Below the pieces are notes generated by a model that was given only the letters and a program-made list of their open reading frames with translations, made no database searches and was not told the origin of the DNA. The translations under genes were made by a program, and so were the position numbers. From a bacterium (GTDB lineage Bacteria; Cyanobacteriota; Vampirovibrionia; Gastranaerophilales; Gastranaerophilaceae), in contig JAFUUC010000021.1 in the NCBI GenBank assembly GCA_017471365.1, positions 1 to 43,663 on the forward strand: 43,663 nucleotides of DNA, read 5' to 3'. Shown here in pieces: positions 7,664 through 15,948 of this stretch. The stretch's first letter is position 1. Every line of letters begins with the position of its first letter.

Positions 7664-7756
7664 TTATCCTTCTGCTGTTAGTTCTTCCCAGATACTTGGT
7701 ACTACAATCAATGCAGTGTAAACGATAAAACCGAACAGAATTAAATTGATAGCCAT
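7664..7756 (-). CDS. 30-residue single-helix membrane peptide
   Basis: A complete small open reading frame that ordinary length cut-offs miss. The ATG at 7756 is preceded by AAAGGAGGTCATC, a near-perfect Shine-Dalgarno sequence at ideal spacing and the strongest in the window. The product starts MAINLILFGFIVYTALIVV, a single membrane helix, and ends with an acidic tail (IWEELTAEG). I do not recognise the family. Such peptides are often subunits of larger membrane complexes. It lies between the pilin-like gene and the calpain-like gene and may be transcribed alone. The strong ribosome-binding site is the main support; conservation would decide. Confidence 0.65.
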   Translation of the reverse strand: MAINLILFGFIVYTALIVVPSIWEELTAEG

Positions 7757-7842
7757 GATGACCTCCTTTGATTTCATCATGTATATTAATCCCATTTTTT
7801 TGAGCAAAAAAACATGCTATCTAATACAAATGAATGATAAAA

Positions 7843-10089
7843 TTATAAAATCTCAAACTTTCTTTTGCAAAGGTGGTGACATAGATCGAAATGAAGCATT
7901 TCTTCCGATGTATACTTTAGTTCTATGGAAGTATCTATTGGGCTTGTAAGTACAAAAACAATTTGTCCTAGAGCATTTGTTTCTACTCGTTTTACACTAT
8001 AGTATTCACCGTTATATTCTACTGTATAAACCTCGCTGTTAATATAATCTAAATTTAGACCTTTTATAACATCTGGTATAGAATGCCAAGTTTCATATTC
8101 TTCTCCAGATAAAAGTGACAAGATTTCATCTGCGGACATTTGTGTATAATCTGTGTAATTAACACTTTCAGGCGTATTGTTGTTATCTTTATTTGCATAC
8201 CGCTCGAGGGCAATTTCCAATGCTGTAACGTCATCATCTCCGGTTGAATACATTCCGCTAAATTGTGCTCGTGCTATGTCGTATTTTGAGATTACCATTG
8301 GGTAATTTGTATTTGGAAATTCAATTATTATGTTACCTTTTGAATCGTGTTTAATTATTTGTTTTATAAGTTTTTCACCTTCAGGTTTGCTGTATAATGA
8401 ACATAAAATAGATAAGAATTTTTGATTGCTAGATTTTGTCCCCATTTTGAATGTTCCGATTTTAGAATCAGAATTTATATCTTCAACTTTAGTATTTTTA
8501 TATTTATCAGGTCTTTTGGTTACTTCAATATATCCTACCTTATTTAAAAATTCTGTTTTGGTCATTCTTATTTCTGCTCTGTTATCATAAGGATTTGATA
8601 GGATAACATAAGTTTTGCCATCAACACCGGTTTCAACTCTTTTAACACATATTGAATGCCAGCCTTCTTCAAGCTCAAATCCTGTATCAATTACATATTC
8701 ATCGGGGTTATTTTTCAATAATTCAATGTAATGTGAAATTTCACTTTTTTCGTTTAACTTAACATAATATCTATTCTTGCCTAGAATAAGTCTGCTGATT
8801 TCTTCAAATTTACCGCCATCATCGTTTCTTTCACCGAATTGGCGGCGATATTTTTCCAGTGCAATTTCAAAAATAACAGAATCTCTATCTCCAAATGACC
8901 ATTCATCATTTTCATCGGCTTGTTCGATTTCTTCCGGTGTTACAATAAAATCTTTCTTTTTCCCATACGCACCTTCTAGATGAACAACAATATTCCCATT
9001 TTCATCTCTACTGATACAATCTTTTATAGCTTGTCTACCCCAGCTTACGGTAGATAGAGCATCCAACCCGTCCAGAAGCCAACAATCACCTGTATCACCC
9101 TGCTCATGATGATCTATAACTCCATCTTCTTTTTTTGATATAAGTATATTTGCATAAGACGGTGCAAAGCTCGTTTCAACCTTTACTCCGTTCATATACT
9201 TAACATGACTTGTTATATGTTGAGAGTTGTCATAATGATATTCATTTACAACTTCGTTATTTTCATACTCGATTTTTGTCTGTGGATAATTGGAATTTTC
9301 GCCATAAATAACTTCATATTCCGGGTATTTTGCACACTCCCCGTTTGTTACACAATAAAAAGCTTCCCTGTTGCCATTCTTAATTGTTCTGTATGCAACT
9401 TTATTATTGCTATAAAAATCGGTGTAACTTCGGATTTCGTTTTCATAGTATTCTTTTTTTATAAGCAAGTAAGGGCTGTCATTGTCGTCCTGTTTATAAT
9501 AATCTATGCGAGATATTTTACCGTTTTCATAGATTTCTTCTTTCTTATCATAAAATTCTCTGGTTATAATTTTGATAATATTACCATTTGCATCTTTTAC
9601 GGTTGTTTTGTTGTAATAATTTTCTTCAATAGATATTATGTGATTATCTTTATCAAAATTTGTTATTCGTTTTTTGTTATTTGGACCGGTTGATATAGAA
9701 TAACTTCCATCATCATTATCAGTTCTTGTATTATTATCGCTGCTTTTATCAGAATAATTGATAAAGATCTCGAGGAATTCTCTTACTGTTTGAGCTTTAA
9801 TATCATTTACAGGTGTATATATATCATCTTTTTTACGAAGATCTTTAAGATATTTGTTTATTTCTTTATTGCTTAAAATACCGTCATTATTACCATTTTT
9901 ATCATATTCCATAAGATTGTTAATAAAAGAGGTAATTTCTTCGATATCAATTTCGCTGTCATAATTTTTATTTACGAGCTGCCAAACACTATTCATTCCG
10001 GAATCGTTTAGATTAACTCTATTTCTATCCAAATTACCTGTAAGTTGTCTTATAAAATTAATATCAATTTTGCGAAAACCTTTTTTCAT
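7843..10089 (-). CDS. Calpain-like cysteine protease with EF-hand-like loops and a second, inactive-looking domain
   Basis: A 748-residue protein. Residues 40-76 carry two EF-hand-like loops (around Asn40-Glu51 and Asn65-Glu76). Residues 125-300 are YD/MORN-like repeats rich in Tyr, Asn and Lys. Residues 320-530 match family C2: Cys336 in QGDTGDCWLL, His478 in GWHSICVKRV and Asn499 in LSNPYDN, so the catalytic triad is intact. The rest repeats the same domain (ALEIALERYA, YSVKRVETNALG), but the three catalytic positions align with Gln, Tyr and Ser, so that half is probably a pseudoprotease. No signal peptide is seen, so location is open. Bacterial calpains are uncommon and substrates are unknown. 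AAAGG lies upstream of the ATG at 10089. Confidence 0.82.
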   Translation of the reverse strand: MKKGFRKIDINFIRQLTGNLDRNRVNLNDSGMNSVWQLVNKNYDSEIDIEEITSFINNLMEYDKNGNNDGILSNKEINKYLKDLRKKDDIYTPVNDIKAQTVREFLEIFINYSDKSSDNNTRTDNDDGSYSISTGPNNKKRITNFDKDNHIISIEENYYNKTTVKDANGNIIKIITREFYDKKEEIYENGKISRIDYYKQDDNDSPYLLIKKEYYENEIRSYTDFYSNNKVAYRTIKNGNREAFYCVTNGECAKYPEYEVIYGENSNYPQTKIEYENNEVVNEYHYDNSQHITSHVKYMNGVKVETSFAPSYANILISKKEDGVIDHHEQGDTGDCWLLDGLDALSTVSWGRQAIKDCISRDENGNIVVHLEGAYGKKKDFIVTPEEIEQADENDEWSFGDRDSVIFEIALEKYRRQFGERNDDGGKFEEISRLILGKNRYYVKLNEKSEISHYIELLKNNPDEYVIDTGFELEEGWHSICVKRVETGVDGKTYVILSNPYDNRAEIRMTKTEFLNKVGYIEVTKRPDKYKNTKVEDINSDSKIGTFKMGTKSSNQKFLSILCSLYSKPEGEKLIKQIIKHDSKGNIIIEFPNTNYPMVISKYDIARAQFSGMYSTGDDDVTALEIALERYANKDNNNTPESVNYTDYTQMSADEILSLLSGEEYETWHSIPDVIKGLNLDYINSEVYTVEYNGEYYSVKRVETNALGQIVFVLTSPIDTSIELKYTSEEMLHFDLCHHLCKRKFEIL

Positions 10090-10162
10090 ACAGTAATACC
10101 TTTACTTGTTTTATAACGGTATTTTCTTAAATAAACTTTAATTTCAATTATTAAAACTTTAC

Positions 10163-10195
10163 AAATAAAAAGACGACCAAAATAAAGGTCGTCAT
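10163..10195 (-). terminator. Intrinsic terminator of aspS
   Basis: GACGACC and GGTCGTC form a perfect 7-bp stem with an 8-nt loop. On the minus strand it is followed by TTTTTATTT, about 25 nt after the aspS stop codon. Confidence 0.85.
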
Positions 10196-10217
10196 TTGGA
10201 AGTTAGATTACAAGAAT

Positions 10218-11993
10218 TTATTTATTAACTGTACTTTTAATGTGCAGTTCTCTAAGTTGTTGAATTGAAGCTTCTCCCGGAGCTCCACTCATCAGACATT
10301 TTGCTCCAGCGTTTTTCGGGAATGCAATAACATCACGAATAGAATCTGTTCTGGCAAGTAGTGCAACCAATCTATCCAAACCAATTGCTAAACCGGCATG
10401 AGGTGGAGTACCGTACTGCAAAGCATTTACCATGAATCCGAATTTTTCTTCAGCTTCTTCTTGGGTTAAACCTAAAGCTTTGAATATTTCGGATTGAATT
10501 TCGGATGAATGAATCCTAACACTGCCACCGCCGAGTTCTGTTCCGTTATAAACGATATCGTAAGCAATTGATTTTACATTGCCAAGGTCACCGGATTTTA
10601 GTTTGTCGATGTCTTCAAGGTTTGGAGATGTGAATGGGTGGTGCATTGCCATAAATCTGCCTTCTTCATCACTCCATTCAAACATCGGGAAGTCTACAAC
10701 CCACAAAAGACTGTGTTTATTTTCGTCTATAAGGTTGAGCATTTTACCAAAGTGAAGTCTTAATCTTCCCATAATGTCGTAAACAAGTTTTGGTTTATCA
10801 GCAAGGAAGAATATTATATCACCTGCTTGAGCATTTGCTCGTTGTTGAATTTGTTTAGCTTGTTCTTCTGTTACAAATTTTAGTACAGGGGATTTTGCAG
10901 TTCCGTCTTCTTGATAAATAATATTTGCAAGAGCTTTAGCACCGAAGGAAACAGCTATTTTTGTAATATCGTCAATTTCTTTTCTTGAGAATTTAGCTCC
11001 GCCCGGAATTCTTATGCCGCGAACAATTCCACCTTGTTCGAGAGTATTTTTAACAATTTGAAATTCGGATTGCATAATAATGTCGCCGATATCAAAGAGT
11101 TCTAAATCAAACCTTGTATCAGGTTTATCCGAACCAAATCTATCCATTGCTTCCTGCCAAGAAATTTGAGTGAACGGAGGTTTTACGTCTACTCCTGCGG
11201 CTTTAAACGCGTCTACAATTAAACCTTCAACAACTCTTATTACATCTTCTTGTTTAACAAATGACATTTCCAAATCAACCTGAGTAAATTCAGGTTGCCT
11301 GTCTGCTCGCAAATCTTCATCTCTAAAGCATTTTGCTATTTGATAATATCTTTCTATTCCGCCAACCATAAGAAGTTGTTTAAAAATTTGTGGTGACTGA
11401 GGGAGTGCGAAAAACTTACCCTCTTGTACACGTGACGGTACCAAGTAATCTCTCGCACCTTCCGGAGTAGTTTTGATCAAAATTGGAGTTTCTACTTCCA
11501 AAAAGTCCAATCCATTCAAATAGTTTCTTATAGCTTGAACAATATTGTGACGAAGGACAAGTTTTGAAAGCATTGGTTCACGTCTTAAATCTAAATATCT
11601 GTATTTTAATCTTATGTCCTCAGATACATTTTCATCATCAAGGACAAATGGCAAAACCTTTGCTGCCGATAAAATTTCCACGCTATCAGGATACATTTCA
11701 ACCTGACCTGTAGGATATTTTTCGTTATATGTTTCTGGCGGACGTTTTGTAACTTTACCGCTCACTTTGATAACATATTCGCTCTTTACCTGTCCAAAAA
11801 CTTTGTGAACCTCAGGGTTAATTTGTGGATTTGCAACTAATTGAAAAAATCCGCTTCTGTCTCTGAGTTCAATAAATAAAATTCCGCCAAGGTCTCTTAT
11901 TGTTGAAACCCAGCCGGATAAAGTAACATTTTGTTCTACATTATCAAGGTTCAATTTACCACATTCGTGATCTTTAAATTCTGTTTTAATCAT
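10218..11993 (-). CDS. aspS: Aspartyl-tRNA synthetase
   Basis: A 591-residue class II aminoacyl-tRNA synthetase, the usual bacterial length with the GAD insertion. It charges tRNA-Asp (and possibly tRNA-Asn if non-discriminating, which cannot be told here). Visible parts are the N-terminal OB-fold (VTLSGWVSTIRDLGGILFIELRDR), motif 2 (FRDEDLRADRQPEFTQ), the HHPFTSP segment, and motif 3 (GLAIGLDRLVAL). The ATG at 11993 has AAAGGA upstream. It is transcribed alone, divergent from rqcH, and ends at a strong terminator. Confidence 0.98.
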   Translation of the reverse strand: MIKTEFKDHECGKLNLDNVEQNVTLSGWVSTIRDLGGILFIELRDRSGFFQLVANPQINPEVHKVFGQVKSEYVIKVSGKVTKRPPETYNEKYPTGQVEMYPDSVEILSAAKVLPFVLDDENVSEDIRLKYRYLDLRREPMLSKLVLRHNIVQAIRNYLNGLDFLEVETPILIKTTPEGARDYLVPSRVQEGKFFALPQSPQIFKQLLMVGGIERYYQIAKCFRDEDLRADRQPEFTQVDLEMSFVKQEDVIRVVEGLIVDAFKAAGVDVKPPFTQISWQEAMDRFGSDKPDTRFDLELFDIGDIIMQSEFQIVKNTLEQGGIVRGIRIPGGAKFSRKEIDDITKIAVSFGAKALANIIYQEDGTAKSPVLKFVTEEQAKQIQQRANAQAGDIIFFLADKPKLVYDIMGRLRLHFGKMLNLIDENKHSLLWVVDFPMFEWSDEEGRFMAMHHPFTSPNLEDIDKLKSGDLGNVKSIAYDIVYNGTELGGGSVRIHSSEIQSEIFKALGLTQEEAEEKFGFMVNALQYGTPPHAGLAIGLDRLVALLARTDSIRDVIAFPKNAGAKCLMSGAPGEASIQQLRELHIKSTVNK

Positions 11994-12085
11994 TCTCTTA
12001 ATCTTCCTTTATAACTTTTCAAACATATCCTATCACAAAAATAAATTTATTAGACAAAAATATTCATTTTTGCTAAGTTTTTTAT

Positions 12086-13531
12086 ATGAAAAGTTTTGAT
12101 GCGTTAACCTTAAAAGCTTTTATACAGGAACAAAACAGCTTTTTTGCAGGTTCAAAAATTAATAAAATTCAGCAACCTACAAGACGTGAAATTATATTTT
12201 CATTAAGAAATCAGGGAAAAACTCGACAATTATACGTTAATATTGACCCTCAATTTTATCATGTTTGTTTTATGTCAGAGGAGAATCAAAAAAAACGTCA
12301 TATTGAAATTCCTCAAAAGCCACCAATGTTCTGTATGCTGTTAAGAAAATATCTGAATAACGCGAGAATTGCAAAAATTTTTCAACCGGATTATGAGCGA
12401 ATTTTAGAAATATATGTTGAATCTTACAATGAAATCGGGGATAAAATTTATTTATGTCTAGCTATCGAACTTATGGGAAAATATTCAAACATCATTTTGT
12501 ACAACTGCGACACAAATATTATTTTAGGTTGTGCTCATAATGTTGGAGCTGATAAAAGCCAGGTAAGAGAAGTTTACGGTACTATTCCTTATACTTATCC
12601 GCCAAAACAGGATTCTGAAGGCTATTTAAGAACAAAATATGCATCCTTGCTTTCGAATTCTTCGTTAGATCAAATCGTAGATAAAATTTATCCGCAGGGA
12701 GTAAATTCAGCTGTAGACAATTATTACGCCGAAAAAATAGAACAAAATAAAATTAAATCTTTGCAAAATACTTATTTGCACGAAATTAATAATAATCTTA
12801 AAAAGGTCGAAAAGTCTTTAAATGAAATGCAACAGCAACTGCAAAAATACAAAAGTTCTGATAGATACAGACTCTACGGTGATTTGATTATGGCTAATTT
12901 GTATAATCTTAAAGACTATTCAGCTACTGTAAATGTTTATGATTATGAAAATGATAAACAAATTTCCATTAATTTGAATCCTCTGAAATCTCTAAAGGAT
13001 AATGCAAATTTGTTTTACAAAAAATATAACAAATCCAAAACAGCAAATATAAAGCTTGCAGAACTTATCGAACAAGCACTTCAGAAAAAGTCTTATTTTG
13101 AACATCTTTTGTATTCAATTAGCATTGCCTCTAATTTGGATGAGCTTTTAGATATAAAATATGAAATGAAAAATGAAAAATCTGCTGAAAAACCTGAAAA
13201 TAATATTATAAAAATTGAGCTTGAAAACGAAACCAGAATTTACATTGGGAAAAATAACAGACAAAATGATTATATAGTTTCAAAACTCGCAAAGGATGAG
13301 GATTTATGGTTTCATACAAAAGATTGTCCGGGTTCGCACGTTCTTTTAAAAACACAAAATCTTACAGATGAATTGATATTGAAGTGTGCCAATTTAGCAA
13401 AAAACTATTCTGTGGCAAATTCATCTAAAGTTGGAGTTATATACACAAAAAGTAAATATGTTAAAAAACCTCCTAAAGCAAATTTAGGATATGTAACTTA
13501 CCGCAATGAAAAAGAAATTATTATTGATTAA
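12086..13531 (+). CDS. rqcH: NFACT-family protein RqcH (ribosome quality control)
   Basis: A 481-residue NFACT protein. In bacteria RqcH binds stalled 50S-peptidyl-tRNA and recruits tRNA-Ala to add C-terminal alanine tails. Visible are the NFACT-N domain (MKSFDALTLKAFIQE, FCMLLRKYLNNARI, ELMGKYSNIILYN), a coiled-coil middle (about 235-345), and the NFACT-R domain with WFHTKDCPGSHV (His410) and KYVKKPPKANLGYV near the end. It is shorter than typical RqcH (about 570 residues), the loss being mainly in the middle. It is divergent from aspS and its stop is 8 nt from the convergent rex stop. Confidence 0.92.
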   Translation: MKSFDALTLKAFIQEQNSFFAGSKINKIQQPTRREIIFSLRNQGKTRQLYVNIDPQFYHVCFMSEENQKKRHIEIPQKPPMFCMLLRKYLNNARIAKIFQPDYERILEIYVESYNEIGDKIYLCLAIELMGKYSNIILYNCDTNIILGCAHNVGADKSQVREVYGTIPYTYPPKQDSEGYLRTKYASLLSNSSLDQIVDKIYPQGVNSAVDNYYAEKIEQNKIKSLQNTYLHEINNNLKKVEKSLNEMQQQLQKYKSSDRYRLYGDLIMANLYNLKDYSATVNVYDYENDKQISINLNPLKSLKDNANLFYKKYNKSKTANIKLAELIEQALQKKSYFEHLLYSISIASNLDELLDIKYEMKNEKSAEKPENNIIKIELENETRIYIGKNNRQNDYIVSKLAKDEDLWFHTKDCPGSHVLLKTQNLTDELILKCANLAKNYSVANSSKVGVIYTKSKYVKKPPKANLGYVTYRNEKEIIID

Positions 13532-13539
13532 TTTTCTTG

Positions 13540-14157
13540 CTAATTAATATTGTAGGTAAATTGTAAAAAATTCCCCATCAAATTTTCATTCCATACTTGA
13601 ACATCTTCCGGAACATCAAGTACTACCGGAGTAAAGTTCCAAATGTATTTTATGCCGGTGTTGACCAAAAATTTTGCCGTATCTTGTGCAAACTGTGCTG
13701 GAACCGTCAAAATTGCTATATCGATGTAATGCTGCCAAACATAAACAGGAAGCTCTTTTATATCAAGTATTTTTTTATTATTAACTTCTTTTCCTATTTT
13801 ATTTTGGTCATTATCAAAAAGACAAACAATGTTTAAACCGTAATTTGAAAAATTATCATATTTTGCCAAAGCCATCCCCAAATTTCCCGCTCCAATTATG
13901 TATGCTCTTTTGGATTTTGAAAAACCAAGTGTGGTCTCTATAGATTTTTTAAGATCTTTGACGATGTATCCCACACGAGATTTTCCGGATTTGTTCAACA
14001 GATTTACGTCTTTACGAACTTGTGAATCATCAATTTTCAATAAATTAGCAATTTGCTTACTTGATATAAATTCCTTTTTTTTATTTATGTAATCCTGCAA
14101 AATACAATGGTAAAGGGTTAAACGATTTATTACTTTGTCTGAAATTTTTTCAATCAT
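13540..14157 (-). CDS. rex: Redox-sensing transcriptional repressor Rex
   Basis: A 205-residue repressor that senses the NADH/NAD+ ratio. The N-terminal winged helix holds SSKQIANLLKIDDSQVRKDV (32-51), the recognition region of the family. The Rossmann NAD(H)-binding motif is GAGNLG (89-94), and the C-terminal dimerisation helix is present (NENLMGNFLQF). The usual SYFGEFG after the QVRKD motif is replaced by NLLNKSG. The ATG at 14157 has no Shine-Dalgarno site; TATAAT lies 6 nt upstream. It shares a 45-nt region with the divergent thioesterase gene, where an AT-rich palindrome may be an autoregulatory operator. Confidence 0.95.
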   Translation of the reverse strand: MIEKISDKVINRLTLYHCILQDYINKKKEFISSKQIANLLKIDDSQVRKDVNLLNKSGKSRVGYIVKDLKKSIETTLGFSKSKRAYIIGAGNLGMALAKYDNFSNYGLNIVCLFDNDQNKIGKEVNNKKILDIKELPVYVWQHYIDIAILTVPAQFAQDTAKFLVNTGIKYIWNFTPVVLDVPEDVQVWNENLMGNFLQFTYNIN

Positions 14158-14163
14158 AGCTTA

Positions 14164-14193
14164 ATTATACATAAAATATTTTAATGCTATAAT
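14164..14193. promoter_or_regulatory. Divergent rex/thioesterase promoters with central palindrome
   Basis: Minus-strand TATAAT at 14164-14169 lies 6 nt from rex; plus-strand TATAAT at 14188-14193 lies 9 nt from the thioesterase ATG. Between them, 14172-14183 reads TAAAATATTTTA, a perfect palindrome. It shares the AAATATTT core of known Rex operators (TTGTGAAATATTTCACAA) but not the outer TTGTG/CACAA. Both promoters predict leaderless or near-leaderless mRNAs. Confidence 0.45.
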
Positions 14194-14202
14194 GGCTTTA
14201 TT

Positions 14203-14625
14203 ATGAAACACATATTTGAACAAAAAGTATATTTTTCAGATACTGATAATTATGGTGTAGTGTGGCACGGAGCTTATCTAAGATGGATGGAAATGGGAAG
14301 GGTTGAATTTTGTAATTCGCTCGGTTATACCCTAAAAGAGCTTGAAAATATGGATATATTACTTCCGGTTTCAAGTATAAATATTAAATATAAAGCTTCT
14401 GCAAAATTAGAAGATACTGTCGTAATAGAAACAGAAGTCTCGGATTTTAAGGGTTTGAGTGCTACGTTTAAACAGATAATAAGGTCTAAGCAAACCGGTA
14501 AGATATTCGTTCAAGCTGATGTTGTAATTGTTGCAGTTCATTCCAATGCAAAATTGTATAGGCATATCCCGGAGCCGCTTGGAACATTATTTGAAAGGGA
14601 AGTGAAATGTCCAATCAACGTTTAA
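14203..14625 (+). CDS. YbgC-like hotdog-fold acyl-CoA thioesterase
   Basis: A 140-residue 4-hydroxybenzoyl-CoA thioesterase-type hotdog enzyme that hydrolyses acyl-CoA. The family active-site motif is present near the N-terminus: FSDTDNYGVVWHGAYLRWME, with Asp15, the Gly-Val-Val turn and His22. Natural substrate unknown. The 3' end overlaps the pseudouridine synthase gene by 19 nt, so the two are probably translated from one mRNA. TATAAT ends 9 nt before the ATG, with no Shine-Dalgarno sequence. Confidence 0.9.
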   Translation: MKHIFEQKVYFSDTDNYGVVWHGAYLRWMEMGRVEFCNSLGYTLKELENMDILLPVSSINIKYKASAKLEDTVVIETEVSDFKGLSATFKQIIRSKQTGKIFVQADVVIVAVHSNAKLYRHIPEPLGTLFEREVKCPINV

Positions 14626-15338
14626 ATAAATATATTGCCTCATCCGGTTTGTGTTCCCGCCGCAAAGCAGATGAATTAATCGCATCAGGAAAAGTTTTTA
14701 TTAACGGTAAAAAAGTTACAGAACTTGGATTTAGTGTGTCAGAAAAAGATAAGGTCTTTGTCGAAGGTAAGTTTATTCATCCTGTAAAACACGAATACTA
14801 CAGATTTTATAAACCGGCAGGATATATTACATCGTCCGAAGATGAAAAAGGTAGAAAAACAATATATGATATTTTACCTGAAAATCTACATCATCTGAAA
14901 CCGGTTGGCAGGCTTGATAGAGAATCAACAGGACTATTGCTTTTGACAAATGATGGTGATCTTGCAAATGAATTAACTCATCCCTCTGTAAAAGTTCCAA
15001 AACTCTATAGAGTTGTTATTAAAGGTAAAATTACTCAAAATGACATTGATAAAATGTATAAAGGGATTGAAATCGAGCCACAAAAAATAGCTTATGCTCA
15101 AGTTGATGTTCTTGAAATTGACAAAGATAAAACTGTTTTGGGAATCCTTTTATATCAGGGACTAAATAGGCAAATACGTAAAATGCTGGCATATCTTGGG
15201 TTTGAGGTAATTTCTCTTAAGCGTATTCAGCATGCTATCTTTAATTTGGACGGTCTTAAACGTGGAGAATTTAAACCTATTAAACCAAAGCAAATCAAAG
15301 AGTTACGTAATTTTTTAAATAATTTGGCTGAAAAATAA
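14607..15338 (+). CDS. rluB: RsuA/RluB-family rRNA pseudouridine synthase
   Basis: A 243-residue enzyme that isomerises a uridine in ribosomal RNA to pseudouridine. The S4 RNA-binding domain fills residues 4-60 (RLNKYIASSGLCSRRKADEL). The catalytic motif is GRLDRESTGLLLLTNDG, with the active Asp in GRLD near residue 99, and GLNRQIRKML is also present. Length and pattern fit RluB best, but RluE/RluF or RsuA targets cannot be excluded. It overlaps the preceding thioesterase gene and is followed 19 nt later by coaE; all three form an operon. GGGAAG lies before the ATG inside the upstream gene. Confidence 0.92.
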   Translation: MSNQRLNKYIASSGLCSRRKADELIASGKVFINGKKVTELGFSVSEKDKVFVEGKFIHPVKHEYYRFYKPAGYITSSEDEKGRKTIYDILPENLHHLKPVGRLDRESTGLLLLTNDGDLANELTHPSVKVPKLYRVVIKGKITQNDIDKMYKGIEIEPQKIAYAQVDVLEIDKDKTVLGILLYQGLNRQIRKMLAYLGFEVISLKRIQHAIFNLDGLKRGEFKPIKPKQIKELRNFLNNLAEK

Positions 15339-15357
15339 TAAAGAGGTTTTATTAACT

Positions 15358-15948
15358 ATGAGAATTGCTATTGTCGGAAATATAGCAAGTGGAAAATCGG
15401 AAGTTGAAAAAATTATTTCTTCTTTAAATTTCCCTGTATTAGATACAGATAAGGTTGCTCATAAATTACTTGATAATTCAATTGAAATTCAAGATGAATT
15501 CCAAAATTTCGATGTTTTTGAACGTAATAAAGTCTCTCGTGAAAAACTTGGCAAAATAGTTTTTTCAGATAAAAAAATGAAGAAAAAACTTGAAAATATT
15601 TTACATCCTAAAATTAGGGTCGAAATAAATAATTTTTTAAATAAAAATTACAATAAAATGGCATTTGTTTCTGTTCCGCTTTTGTTTGAAGCCGGAATGG
15701 AAGATCTGTTTGATACTATTATTTTTGTGTATGCAGATGACACAATACGCTTGCAACGATTGATTACCCGCAATGGTTATACCCGTGATTACGCAATCCA
15801 AAGAATAAATTCACAGCAAAATCAGGAAGAAAAAATACGCAAATCCGATTTTGTTATTTATAATGATTCAACACTTGAAGAATTGAATAAGAATGTTGCT
15901 AAAATTCTTAAACAGCTTCAAGAGAATCATTTTCCATCTGATTTTTGA
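15358..15948 (+). CDS. coaE: Dephospho-CoA kinase
   Basis: A 196-residue kinase for the last step of coenzyme A synthesis (dephospho-CoA + ATP). The P-loop is GNIASGKS (7-14), a variant of the usual GxxGSGKS. The DTD motif (LDTDKVAHKLL), HPKIR and the FVSVPLLFEAG lid segment are all there. AGAGG precedes the ATG at 15358. Its last 41 nt overlap the 3' end of the convergent ABC transporter gene. Confidence 0.93.
   Translation: MRIAIVGNIASGKSEVEKIISSLNFPVLDTDKVAHKLLDNSIEIQDEFQNFDVFERNKVSREKLGKIVFSDKKMKKKLENILHPKIRVEINNFLNKNYNKMAFVSVPLLFEAGMEDLFDTIIFVYADDTIRLQRLITRNGYTRDYAIQRINSQQNQEEKIRKSDFVIYNDSTLEELNKNVAKILKQLQENHFPSDF

Noticed and set aside
7664-7756. Resemblance of the 30-residue peptide to small photosystem II subunits such as PsbM
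   Set aside because: The likeness is limited to hydrophobic residues and a Val-Pro; no photosynthesis gene is in the window and one helix cannot prove homology.
9205-9693. A 162-residue plus-strand open frame opposite the calpain-like gene
   Set aside because: Its Phe/Ile-rich translation is the shadow of Asn/Lys/Tyr-rich repeats on the other strand; no start signals.
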